Assembly (NCBI GenBank): GCA_030147925.1
Contig: JASBUK010000123.1
Coordinates: forward strand, 1 to 39,920
Length of the DNA stretch: 39,920 bases
Direction of reading: 5' to 3'
Source: Trueperaceae bacterium
GTDB taxonomy: Bacteria > Deinococcota > Deinococci > Deinococcales > Trueperaceae
Numbering within the stretch: the first letter of the stretch is position 1; each line of letters opens with the position of its first letter. This document shows positions 32,472 to 39,837 of this stretch, one piece after another. The position numbers and the translations under genes are program-made. A model generated the notes under the pieces. The model searched no databases, was not told the origin of the DNA, and saw only the letters and a program-made list of their open reading frames with translations.

Positions 32472-34262
32472 CTAAAGGCTCGAGCCAAAAAATTCCTTGA
32501 TGGCTTCAGCGGCGACCCGGCCCACTCCCGGAATATCGGCAAGCTCGTCAAGGTCGGCCTCTTTGAGCTGATCTACGCTGGAAAAATGCGCCAACAGCGC
32601 GTCCCGCCGTTTAGGGCCGATGCCCGGCACGTCATCGAGAATACTTTTGGTCATGGCCTGCCCCCGGCGCCTACGGTTGTAACCCACGGCGGTGCGGTGG
32701 GCTTCGTCACGAATGTTTATCAGCAGTCGCAAGGCAGGGTGCGTCTCAGGGGCCAGAATGTCGTTTTGACCTTCACGGATAATGGTTTCCTGTTTCTTGG
32801 CTAGACCGAGCATGGGGATATCGAGACCGGCTTCTGTAAGCGCCCGCCGGGCGGCGCTAAGCTGGCCTTTGCCGCCGTCGATAAGCAGCAAATCAGGCAG
32901 CGTCATCTTGTCTGCCAGGCTGCCGCTGAAACGGCGGTAGACGGCCTGGTGCATGGAGTAAAAGTCATCCGGCTTGTCCAAACCACGGATATTGATGCGT
33001 TTATACTCGGATTTTTGTGCCCGGCCACCCTCAAAGACCACAATGCTGGCCACGGTATGCGTGCCCATCAGATTGCTAATGTCAAAGCCTTCGATGCGAT
33101 GAGGGGGATGCTCGAGCTTAGCCAGTTGCTGCAATTCCTTAACCCCGGGAGTCTCGCCACGACGTTCTAAGAGCGCCAGTTCCGCTTCCAGCCCGGTGCG
33201 GGCATTTCGTTCGGCCATGGCCATTAAGTCCAGTTTGTCGCCACGCTGAGGGATGCGCAATTCAATCTTGCGCCCAGCACGTTGTCGCAAGAACTCCTGC
33301 CAAACGGTTACACTGAGCTCGCTTGGCGGCAGCAGCAGCAGCGGGGGAATATGCGTGGCCTGAGAGTAATAATCCGCCATGAAACGCTCGAGCACCTCGC
33401 TGAGTTCAGCATCACGAGCGTTAGTTAAAAAACGTTTGTCCCGGCCAATGACCCGCCCACGCCGCATTTGAAAAAGCTGAGTCATGGCGTAGTTGCCAGC
33501 CTGGGCGACACCGATAAAATCCAAATCTTCATTTTTTGCCCGCACCACGTCGCTGTCATAGCCGGTCAAGCGCTCTACGGCCTGAATGCGGTCACGGTAG
33601 GTTCTGGCCAGTTCAAAATCCTGCCGACTCGCCGCCGCACGCATTTCTGTGCTGAGCAATCTGATGCTGTCCTCGACGCGGCCTTCTAAAAAGGCTTTGA
33701 CCTGCGCCACAACCTTGCCGTACTCTTCGGGGGTGGTTTCGCCAATGCAGGGCGCCAGACAACGGCCCATGTGAAAGCGCAGACAGGGCTTTTTGCGCTT
33801 AATTAAAGGGCTGCCGCTATTTTGCCTGAGGGGAAAAATCGAGCCAATTAAGTCTTGTACCCGCCGCACGGCGCCGGCGTTGGGGTAAGGCCCAAAGTAG
33901 CTGGCACCGTCTTTGACTACGCGACGGGTAAATTGCAGCATAGGATAGCTTTCGTTGGTAAGTTTTAAGAAAGGGTAGTGCTTGTCGTCTTTTAACAGCA
34001 CATTGTAGTGAGGCTTATAGCGTTTTATCAGATTGGCTTCTAAGACGAGGGCTTCTACCTCGCTCTTGGTCACGATGAATTCGAGCCGGACGGCTTCCTG
34101 GCGGATAAGCCGAGCTTTTTGCTCTGCGGCCCGGTTAAAGTAGCTGCGTACGCGATGGCGCAGATTTACCGCCTTGCCCACGTAAATTACGGCATTCTCC
34201 GCATTGTAGTAAAGATAACAACCAGGCTTCAGGGGCAGCACCGGCAAATCCTTAAGCGTCAT
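32472..34262 (-). CDS. uvrC: Excinuclease ABC subunit C
   Basis: Makes both incisions in UvrABC nucleotide excision repair. The N-terminal GIY-YIG nuclease (about residues 8-90) has GCYLYYNAENAVIYVGKAVN and RVRSYF; Cys-rich PCLRFHMGRCLAPC follows; the UVR motif (about 195-235) is SIRLLSTEMRAAASRQDFEL; the RNase H-like second nuclease contains GFDISNLMGTHTVASIVVFE and LLIDGGKGQL; the C-terminal double helix-hairpin-helix has DVPGIGPKRRDALL and DIPGVGRVAAEAI. The start is set at ATG 34262, since on the minus strand TAAAAT ends 7 nt before it; an upstream TTG codon would add one residue. The length is 596. Confidence 0.96.
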   Translation of the reverse strand: MTLKDLPVLPLKPGCYLYYNAENAVIYVGKAVNLRHRVRSYFNRAAEQKARLIRQEAVRLEFIVTKSEVEALVLEANLIKRYKPHYNVLLKDDKHYPFLKLTNESYPMLQFTRRVVKDGASYFGPYPNAGAVRRVQDLIGSIFPLRQNSGSPLIKRKKPCLRFHMGRCLAPCIGETTPEEYGKVVAQVKAFLEGRVEDSIRLLSTEMRAAASRQDFELARTYRDRIQAVERLTGYDSDVVRAKNEDLDFIGVAQAGNYAMTQLFQMRRGRVIGRDKRFLTNARDAELSEVLERFMADYYSQATHIPPLLLLPPSELSVTVWQEFLRQRAGRKIELRIPQRGDKLDLMAMAERNARTGLEAELALLERRGETPGVKELQQLAKLEHPPHRIEGFDISNLMGTHTVASIVVFEGGRAQKSEYKRINIRGLDKPDDFYSMHQAVYRRFSGSLADKMTLPDLLLIDGGKGQLSAARRALTEAGLDIPMLGLAKKQETIIREGQNDILAPETHPALRLLINIRDEAHRTAVGYNRRRRGQAMTKSILDDVPGIGPKRRDALLAHFSSVDQLKEADLDELADIPGVGRVAAEAIKEFFGSSL

Positions 34263-34269
34263 CAAAGGT

Positions 34270-34275
34270 ATTTTA
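34270..34275 (-). promoter_or_regulatory. Leaderless -10 box of uvrC
   Basis: TAAAAT on the minus strand, 7 nt before the ATG at 34262; no Shine-Dalgarno. Confidence 0.45.
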
Positions 34276-34366
34276 ACGCGCTAAGTGATTGGGCAAATGT
34301 CGCTTTAGCGTGAGAGCGGCTTATGTCGGCCTAACAGCAATTTTACCGACGGCCCTGTTTAGGCTT

Positions 34367-35209
34367 CTACGAATAGCGATAGCGTAGCAGTTTACGCTTA
34401 GCACCCTCTAAAATAAGCTGGTCGATGATGGCGGCAAGGATGGCAATGACCAAGATGCCCATTAGCACGCCGGGCATGTCGGCAATTTCACCCGAGTAGG
34501 CCAGCGAGCGACCAATACCGGCACCAAAACCGACGATCATCTCCGCAGAGATAAGCGCCCGCCAGGCGTTGCCAAAGGCTACCTGTGCCCCGGTGATAAG
34601 TTCGGGCGTAACTGCGGGTGCATAGACAAAGCGCATCAGTTGCCAGCGGTTTGCCCCCATAACCCTACCGGCTTGCAAATGAGTTTTTTGTACGCTTTCG
34701 GTAGCGTTCATGACGCTTAAAGCGGTAGGGAAGAAAGCGGCAATGGCTACTACCACCATAATGGGAGCGTTACCAAAACCCATCAGGATTAGAAAAAGTG
34801 GCACCCAGGCAATCGAAGGGATGGATTGCAAGATAACCACCAGCGCTTTTAAAGTGCTGCGCAAAAGCCCGGAAGTGCCCGAGGCGAGCCCTAAAAGAGT
34901 ACCCAGCAAGATGGCTGCGCCATAGCCTACCGCTAAGCGCGAGAGACTGCCCACAATCTGCTCGACAAAGACGGGATTGCTAAGCTCACGCCCCAAGCGC
35001 TTAAAGACCAGGGGGATATCGGGCATTAGAAAGGCTGGCAGGGCAAAAGCGGCTAGCTGCCAGATGAGGAAAATTGCCAGGCTGGCCAGCAGATAAGGGC
35101 CCCAGGTGCGCAGCCGCAAGCGTGAGGCAAGCTGCTGGACATGTCTTTTGCCTGCTGAGGAGGCTCCTTTGACGCCGAAATTTGTTTGCACGGGTGGTTT
35201 GTGGATCAT
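34367..35209 (-). CDS. ABC transporter permease, SsuC/TauC/NrtB type
   Basis: Membrane subunit of a sulfonate/taurine/nitrate-class importer. A basic cytoplasmic N-terminus precedes six or so helices, the first being YLLASLAIFLIWQLAAFALP. The cytoplasmic EAA-type loop reads LQAGRVMGANRWQLMRFVYA followed by PAVTPELITG, and SIPSIAWVPLFLILMGFG is typical for SsuC-like permeases. The length of 280 residues is normal. It is the last gene of the ATPase-binding protein-permease operon, 47 nt behind the binding-protein gene. The substrate is inferred from the Cys-rich leader peptide to be a sulfur compound. Confidence 0.9.
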   Translation of the reverse strand: MIHKPPVQTNFGVKGASSAGKRHVQQLASRLRLRTWGPYLLASLAIFLIWQLAAFALPAFLMPDIPLVFKRLGRELSNPVFVEQIVGSLSRLAVGYGAAILLGTLLGLASGTSGLLRSTLKALVVILQSIPSIAWVPLFLILMGFGNAPIMVVVAIAAFFPTALSVMNATESVQKTHLQAGRVMGANRWQLMRFVYAPAVTPELITGAQVAFGNAWRALISAEMIVGFGAGIGRSLAYSGEIADMPGVLMGILVIAILAAIIDQLILEGAKRKLLRYRYS

Positions 35210-35256
35210 AGCAGTCCTTATTGAGGTGGTGAATTCACCACCTCAAGCAAATTCAC

Positions 35257-36231
35257 TTAGTTTTGGGCTCGAGCCTCCTGCCAGGAGAGGTCTAAAATGG
35301 CGTCGACATCAAGCTCTGTTTCTAAAATGCCCTGCGCTTTCATGATGCCGGCCAGTTCTTTCATGCGGGCAATTTCTGCTTCGCCTAGCAAGGGGCTGAA
35401 GGTTTGGGTTTCAATGGCTTCTAAGATGACTTGCTCACGGCTCAGTTCGCCGCGCTCGAGCGTTGACAAAGTCGGTTCGGCAATAAAGTAGGGGGCAATT
35501 AAACTGGCGGCTTGCGCCGGATCGTTTTGCAGCAGTTCAATGGCTGCGGCCTGTGCGTCCAGGGCAGCCCAGATAGCATCCTGGCGATCAGCTAAGGTAT
35601 CGCTGGAGGTAATAACTACCATGCAAGGGAAGGGCCAGACCTGCCCGACTTCATAGATTTGCGTGACCGGGGCTACCAGCCGCGCAATGCGGTCATAAGG
35701 CTCGAACAAGAAAGCAGCGTCAACCCGGCCACCGACTAATGACTGTACTGCCACCGCCGGGGCCACACCCATGATGTTTAAGTCATTGGCGTTAAGCCCG
35801 GCCTCGGCTAAGGTCACACCTTTTAGGACGATGTCAGCGGTGCTACCCTGTTTTTGCGAGGCCAGCGAGCGGCCTGCTAGGTCGGCCACGCTGCTAATAC
35901 CCGAGTCGTTGCGGGCCACTATCGAGTGATAGCCCATCTGCGCCCCGCCAACGATCTTTAGATCAGCACCGCGTGAGACCCAGGTAAAGGCATTGGAAAA
36001 ACCCAGCACGCCGATATCGAGTTGTCCACCGACGATGCCTTTGATCAAGTCGGTGCCGGAACTGAATTCGACCAGTTCAGCTTCTAGGCCGTATTGTTCG
36101 TAAAGACCGGCTTCATAGGCGGTCATAACCTGGGCGTCGTCCATGACGCGTACATAGCCGATGGTGAAAGGCTCGGCGGAGGCAAAGCCCGCTAAGAATG
36201 CGAGCAATAACAAGGCAATCAATTTACGCAT
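35257..36231 (-). CDS. ABC transporter substrate-binding protein, SsuA/TauA (NMT1-like) type
   Basis: Exported binding protein with a 19-residue signal peptide (MRKLIALLLLAFLAGFASA). Mature features of the NMT1/SsuA cluster include FTIGYVRVMDDAQVMTAYEA, AGLYEQYGLEAELVEFSSGT, GGQLDIGVLGFSNAF, LAGRSLASQKQGSTADIVLK and VGGRVDAAFLFEPYDRIA. ATG 36231 (324 residues) is preferred to an upstream in-frame start because AAGGAG precedes it and the signal peptide begins there; it overlaps the end of the ATPase gene by 8 nt. No lipobox Cys. Ligand not determinable by eye; sulfonate or taurine is favoured over nitrate because of the poly-Cys leader ORF. Confidence 0.9.
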   Translation of the reverse strand: MRKLIALLLLAFLAGFASAEPFTIGYVRVMDDAQVMTAYEAGLYEQYGLEAELVEFSSGTDLIKGIVGGQLDIGVLGFSNAFTWVSRGADLKIVGGAQMGYHSIVARNDSGISSVADLAGRSLASQKQGSTADIVLKGVTLAEAGLNANDLNIMGVAPAVAVQSLVGGRVDAAFLFEPYDRIARLVAPVTQIYEVGQVWPFPCMVVITSSDTLADRQDAIWAALDAQAAAIELLQNDPAQAASLIAPYFIAEPTLSTLERGELSREQVILEAIETQTFSPLLGEAEIARMKELAGIMKAQGILETELDVDAILDLSWQEARAQN

Positions 36232-36997
36232 AACTAAACTCCTTGCTGTTTTGTTGAAGGGGATTTGTCTGGCGGATGCCGAGCAGCGATAGAATTTCCT
36301 GCCGTTCTTCGGCGTAGACAGCCGGATCGCGCTCGGCATGGTTCTTGCCGATCTCAATATCGGCCAGGCATTGCGCTGGGCGCTGGCTAAAGACCAGGAT
36401 GCGACTGGTCAAATAAAGTGCTTCGTCGACATCGTGAGTTACCAGCATTACCGTGAGCTTTTGGGCCTCAATAAGCTGCAAAAGCACATCTTGTAAGGCC
36501 ATTCTGGTAAGTGCATCAAGAGCGCCGAAGGGTTCGTCTAAGAGCAGCAGCTTGGGCCGGGCGATAAAGGCTCGAGCCAAAGCTGCCCGTTGACGCATCC
36601 CGCCGGATACCTGGTGCGGATAGTAATGCTCAAAGCCGTCAAGCTGAACCTGGCTTAGCCAATGCTGCGCTTCTTTGAGGGCTTCTTTGCGTTTTAGACC
36701 CTGAAATTCGCGAGCTAAAGCGACGTTGCGTTCGAGCGTGAGCCAGGGGTAAAGGGCGTGTTCCTGAAAAACCAGGGTGCGCTCGGGGCTGGCTCCTGTT
36801 ATCTTGCTACCACCCGCTTCGATAAGACCGCTGGAGCTTGGCTCGAGCCCCGCCGCTAGATGCAATATCGTGGACTTGCCCGAGCCACTGGGGCCGACTA
36901 AGGCCACAAACTCACCGGCGGCAACCTCAAGCGAGAGGTTTTCCAGTACTGAAAGTTGACCAAAACTTTTACTTATATGTCGAAACGACAGATTCAT
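36224..36997 (-). CDS. ABC transporter ATP-binding protein, SsuB/TauB type
   Basis: Energising subunit of the importer. Walker A GPSGSGKST (residues 35-43), Q-loop FQEH (77-80), signature SGGMRQR (131-137), Walker B LLLDEP (151-156) and the switch His in VTHDVDEAL are all present. The sequence ALYPWLTLERNVAL is typical of the SsuB/TauB/NrtD branch. The length of 257 residues is normal. It is the first gene of the operon; its start lies about 170 nt from a consensus promoter, behind the Cys-rich leader ORF, and its weak AAGG ribosome site can be paired into an upstream segment. Confidence 0.93.
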   Translation of the reverse strand: MNLSFRHISKSFGQLSVLENLSLEVAAGEFVALVGPSGSGKSTILHLAAGLEPSSSGLIEAGGSKITGASPERTLVFQEHALYPWLTLERNVALAREFQGLKRKEALKEAQHWLSQVQLDGFEHYYPHQVSGGMRQRAALARAFIARPKLLLLDEPFGALDALTRMALQDVLLQLIEAQKLTVMLVTHDVDEALYLTSRILVFSQRPAQCLADIEIGKNHAERDPAVYAEERQEILSLLGIRQTNPLQQNSKEFSYA

Positions 36998-37058
36998 TTT
37001 CTAACCTTGTAAAGAAACTAAATTTCCTGGGGGATAAGCGGTTAAAAGCAAAGCTTTA
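36997..37058 (-). promoter_or_regulatory. Competing hairpins between the Cys leader ORF and the ABC ATPase start
   Basis: On the minus strand, TAAAGC (37058-37053, includes the leader ORF stop) pairs with GCTTTTA (37049-37043) with one bulged base. Overlapping TTTTAACC (37047-37040) can instead pair with GGTTAGAAAA (37006-36997), which contains part of the ribosome site and the A of the ATG. The two helices exclude each other, and ribosomes stalled on the Cys codons would affect them. Confidence 0.4.
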
Positions 37059-37127
37059 ACAACAACAGAAGCCATTATGAAGAATGCGTATTTGGGTGCA
37101 CACCTGGGGATAAATCATAAAACTCAT
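37056..37127 (-). CDS. Putative 23-residue Cys-rich leader peptide (attenuator ORF)
   Basis: On the minus strand an ATG at 37127, preceded by GGAGG with about 4-nt spacing, opens a 23-codon ORF that starts MSFMIYPQVC and ends NGFCCC, with three consecutive TGT codons directly before TAA. It lies wholly inside the leader of the SsuBAC-type operon, downstream of its promoter. Four of 23 residues are Cys while most proteins here contain few. Poly-Cys upstream ORFs control sulfur operons by cysteine-dependent attenuation in mycobacteria; the same logic is inferred here. A longer version from ATG 37172 (38 codons) would start in the promoter and is unlikely. Confidence 0.55.
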   Translation of the reverse strand: MSFMIYPQVCTQIRILHNGFCCC

Positions 37128-37141
37128 GAGGCCTCCGTAAA

Positions 37142-37166
37142 TTAGTTGACAAAACTCATCAACTAA
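37142..37166 (-). repeat. Stem-loop at the 5' end of the ABC operon transcript
   Basis: TTAGTTGA (37142-37149) and TCAACTAA (37159-37166) form a perfect 8-bp stem with a 9-nt loop, right at the predicted transcription start. It could protect the 5' end. Confidence 0.45.
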
Positions 37167-37172
37167 GTGCAT

Positions 37173-37210
37173 AGTATTCTCCTTTACCCCTGGCTTGTCA
37201 AGGGACAAGC
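37173..37210 (-). promoter_or_regulatory. Promoter of the sulfonate-type ABC operon with operator-like inverted repeat
   Basis: On the minus strand TTGACA (37201-37196), exactly 17 nt, AATACT (37178-37173). GCTTGTC (37193-37199) and GACAAGC (37204-37210) form a 7-bp inverted repeat over the -35, a likely repressor or activator site. Start expected near 37164-37168. Confidence 0.65.
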
Positions 37211-37395
37211 TGACAAAAAGATCACTATATCGGGTGGTTGGTGGTAGGTAGTTTGTGGTTAGTAGTAAGTGGTGGGTGGGAAAGGCGCTTCTAGAAAGCA
37301 TCCCTAAAACACCCAGGAACGAGGAGCCAGCTTACCCTCTCCCGGCCCCTCAATTCCCTTGCCAGCCCCCACTTTTTACTCACTACTTTCTGAGT
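37211..37395 (-). other. Intergenic low-complexity sequence between E2 and ABC operon promoter
   Basis: The plus strand from about 37230 to 37279 is almost only G and T with TAG words (GGTTGGTGGTAGGTAG and similar), and CACTTTTTACTCACTACTTTC at about 37369-37389 is the inverted wording of the patch near 15087. No ORF with a ribosome site and no terminator hairpin with T-run were seen behind the E2 gene. Confidence 0.4.
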
Positions 37396-38721
37396 CTAGA
37401 CTTCAAGTAGTAGTGACTCCGGCGTTTGCAAAAGCTCGATCAGATAGCTGGTGAACATGGCTGCCTCGGCGCCATCAATCACACGATGATCAAAAGAGAG
37501 CGACAGATAAAGCATCTCCCGTGCCACAATGCTGTCGTCCGCTAAGACCACCGGACGTTTTTTGATGCTGTGGACGCCCAAAATCGCGGCCTCGGGCACA
37601 TTGATAATCGGGAAGCTGAAAAGCCCTCCCAAACTGCCGATATTGGTGATGCTAAAGCTGCCGCCCTTTACGTCATCGGGGGCCAGTTTGCCCTCTTTGG
37701 CCTTGGCAGACAGCGTGTTTACGTCGGCGGCTATTTGCAAGATACTCTTTTTATCTACATCCTTAATTACCGGCACAATCAAACCGGCTTGGGTGGCTAC
37801 GGCCATACCCAGGTTGTAGTAGTGCTTATAAACGACTTCGTTGGCGCTTTCGTCTAAGCTGGCATTTAACATGGGGAACTGCTTAAGGGCCGCTACCGTT
37901 GCCTTCATGATAAAGGGCAGATAAGAGAGCTTCACGCCGCGTTTTTCGGCCAGGGGCTTTAAGCGCCGTCGCATATCTACCAAAGCGCTCACATCGGCCT
38001 CGTCAACATGCAGGGTACGCACCGTTTGTAAGTGCGAGGCCAGCATTTGTTTAGAAATCATGCGGCGCAGACCGCGCAAAGGTTGGCGCTCTTCTAGGCT
38101 CTCATAGCCTTGTGGCGTTACATAAGCCACCTGTGGCACGGTTGCTTTAGCGGGCATAGAGGGCTGTTGCAAAAACTGCTTCACATCTTCAACGCGGATG
38201 CGACCATTGGGGCCACTGCCCGGCACTTGATTAATGTCGATGCCCTGGGCTCGAGCCAGCTTGCGGGCCGCCGGTACGGCCAGCACACGCCCATAAGGGC
38301 CGGTTACCTTAGGAACTTGTGCAGTTTCACCTGTCGAACGCCGCAGCTTTAAAATTGGGCCTTCCTCGACCTCTTTTGCGGCCTTAAAGAGACTGAGGCT
38401 GTCGCCTTCGTCTTCTTCGGGTTTTACCGCTGGCGGCGTTTTGGTCTCTACCTTTGCTGGAGCTTTTTCCTTAAGCGCTTCGGTTCCGTCGGCAAAAATT
38501 GCAATGGCTTGCTGTACGGGAACGACATCACCCTCTTTAACCAGTTGCTTTTCCAAGACACCCTCATAGGGGCTGGGCAACTCCACAGTCACCTTGTCGG
38601 TCATGACTTCGACCAGGGGTTGATCTGCTGTGACCGTCTCGCCTTCGGCAACCAGCCATTTGACGATCTCGCCCTCGACGACAGATTCGGCAAGTTCGGG
38701 CATTAGAAATTCTTTAGACAT
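37396..38721 (-). CDS. Dihydrolipoamide acyltransferase (E2) of a 2-oxoacid dehydrogenase complex
   Basis: Core subunit that passes the acyl group from the E1-lipoyl arm to CoA. The N-terminal lipoyl domain (about residues 3-77) has Lys43 in VMTDKVTVE as the lipoylation site; a charged/Pro linker follows; the E3-binding domain (about 145-190) reads AVPAARKLARAQGIDINQ, then PGSGPNGRIRVEDV; the catalytic domain ends with LSFDHRVIDG (His412, Asp416). One lipoyl domain and 441 residues fit the branched-chain (BkdB) or a Gram-positive-like complex. It lies 42 nt behind the E1-beta gene and is cotranscribed with it. Confidence 0.92.
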   Translation of the reverse strand: MSKEFLMPELAESVVEGEIVKWLVAEGETVTADQPLVEVMTDKVTVELPSPYEGVLEKQLVKEGDVVPVQQAIAIFADGTEALKEKAPAKVETKTPPAVKPEEDEGDSLSLFKAAKEVEEGPILKLRRSTGETAQVPKVTGPYGRVLAVPAARKLARAQGIDINQVPGSGPNGRIRVEDVKQFLQQPSMPAKATVPQVAYVTPQGYESLEERQPLRGLRRMISKQMLASHLQTVRTLHVDEADVSALVDMRRRLKPLAEKRGVKLSYLPFIMKATVAALKQFPMLNASLDESANEVVYKHYYNLGMAVATQAGLIVPVIKDVDKKSILQIAADVNTLSAKAKEGKLAPDDVKGGSFSITNIGSLGGLFSFPIINVPEAAILGVHSIKKRPVVLADDSIVAREMLYLSLSFDHRVIDGAEAAMFTSYLIELLQTPESLLLEV

Positions 38722-38763
38722 GTAAGCTCCAATAGTTAGAAGAAGATAATCCTTCTGTCATTA

Positions 38764-39738
38764 TCAGTAATCAATTACCTGCTGAACGGCTTTAAGAATA
38801 CGATTGACACCCGGTAGATATTCACGGTCCTGGGCATAAGGATAAGGCGTGTCAAAGCCGGTAACACGCATAGGAGGCGCTTCGAGCGTGTCTAAAATTT
38901 CCTCGCTGATGGTCGCGGCCACCTCACTGATAAAGTTGGCGGTGCGGGGCGCTTCGCTGATGAGCACCACCCGGCCCTTGCGAGCGACAGACTCCAAGAC
39001 CCGTTGTTCGTCCCAGGGTAAGAGCGAGCGCAGATCAATGACTTCCGCCGAAATACCTTGCTCTTTGAGCGCGTCGGCTGCTTTGAGTGTTTCGGTCATG
39101 GTTCCGCCATAGGAAATCATGACTAGATCGCTGCCTTCACGCCGAATGACGGCCTCTCCTAAGGGGATAGTGTAATCCTCCTCGGGCACCTCTTCTTTAA
39201 AAGCGCGATAGAGGCGCTTGGGCTCCATAAACACCACTGGGTCTTCATCACGAATGGCAGTCTTTAGTAAACCCTTGCTGTCATAAGGGGTTGAGGGATA
39301 AACGACTTTGAGCCCGGGCGTATGCACAAAATGCGTTTCCGGGTTTTGTGAGTGATGGTGTCCGCCTTTAACACCACCACCGGTGGGCATTCTTACCACC
39401 ATAGGCGCACTGAATTGCGCCCCGGAGCGGTAGCGTAGTTTGGCAGCCTGCGACACGAGCTGATCAAAACCAGGATAGACATAGTCGGCAAACTGGATTT
39501 CAGCCACAGGGCGCAGACCGTGCACCGCCATGCCTACCGCCGCACCGATAATGGCCGCTTCGGAAAGTGGTGAGTCAATGACCCGATCGGGGCCGTACTT
39601 ATCAAAAAGATTTTCCGTGGCCAAAAAGACCCCGCCACGTTTGCCAACGTCTTCACCCATGATGACCACACGTTCATCCCGGGTCATCTCTTCATCCAGG
39701 GTGCGCGCAATGGTTTGCACCATATTTAAGCTTGCCAT
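38764..39738 (-). CDS. 2-oxoacid dehydrogenase E1 component, beta subunit (probably branched-chain)
   Basis: Pairs with E1-alpha to decarboxylate a 2-oxoacid with thiamine diphosphate. Visible are [38 protein letters not shown] with the conserved Glu that activates Th[37 protein letters not shown] and the C-terminal [14 protein letters not shown]. The GVFxATE and [10 protein letters not shown] wording is more like BkdAB than PdhB. The length of 324 residues is normal. AAGGAG precedes the ATG. E1-alpha, usually directly upstream, is not seen in the 98 nt before the next gene, a transposase on the other strand. Confidence 0.92.
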   Translation of the reverse strand: MASLNMVQTIARTLDEEMTRDERVVIMGEDVGKRGGVFLATENLFDKYGPDRVIDSPLSEAAIIGAAVGMAVHGLRPVAEIQFADYVYPGFDQLVSQAAKLRYRSGAQFSAPMVVRMPTGGGVKGGHHHSQNPETHFVHTPGLKVVYPSTPYDSKGLLKTAIRDEDPVVFMEPKRLYRAFKEEVPEEDYTIPLGEAVIRREGSDLVMISYGGTMTETLKAADALKEQGISAEVIDLRSLLPWDEQRVLESVARKGRVVLISEAPRTANFISEVAATISEEILDTLEAPPMRVTGFDTPYPYAQDREYLPGVNRILKAVQQVIDY

Positions 39739-39752
39739 GCCACTCCTTTATA

Positions 39753-39781
39753 GTTATACCGTAATTGCTAGTTGCCATCAA
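39753..39781 (-). promoter_or_regulatory. Promoter of the E1-beta/E2 operon, next to the transposon
   Basis: On the minus strand TTGATG (39781-39776), 17 nt, TATAAC (39758-39753), then an AAGGAG site and ATG 39738. The -35 abuts the inverted repeat of the neighbouring IS-like sequence and may be partly supplied by it. Confidence 0.5.
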
Positions 39782-39837
39782 TAGGGATGACCGTTCAAAC
39801 TGGTGTTGATTGACATCAAGTTTGGAGGAATCCCTAT
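39781..39837. repeat. Nested inverted repeats covering the transposase start
   Basis: ATAGGGAT (39781-39788) pairs with ATCCCTAT (39830-39837), and CAAACT (39796-39801) with AGTTTG (39819-39824). The right arms flank the GGAGGA ribosome site and include the first two bases of the transposase ATG, so a read-through RNA would fold the start away. Confidence 0.55.

Noticed and set aside
36232-36357. Longer N-terminus for the SsuA-like binding protein
   Set aside because: It would translate the end of the ATPase gene in another frame; the signal peptide begins at 36231.
37056-37301. 81-codon ORF covering the Cys leader ORF
   Set aside because: Its first half comes from low-complexity GT-rich DNA and the promoter; only the last 23 codons have a suitable ribosome site and lie within the transcript.
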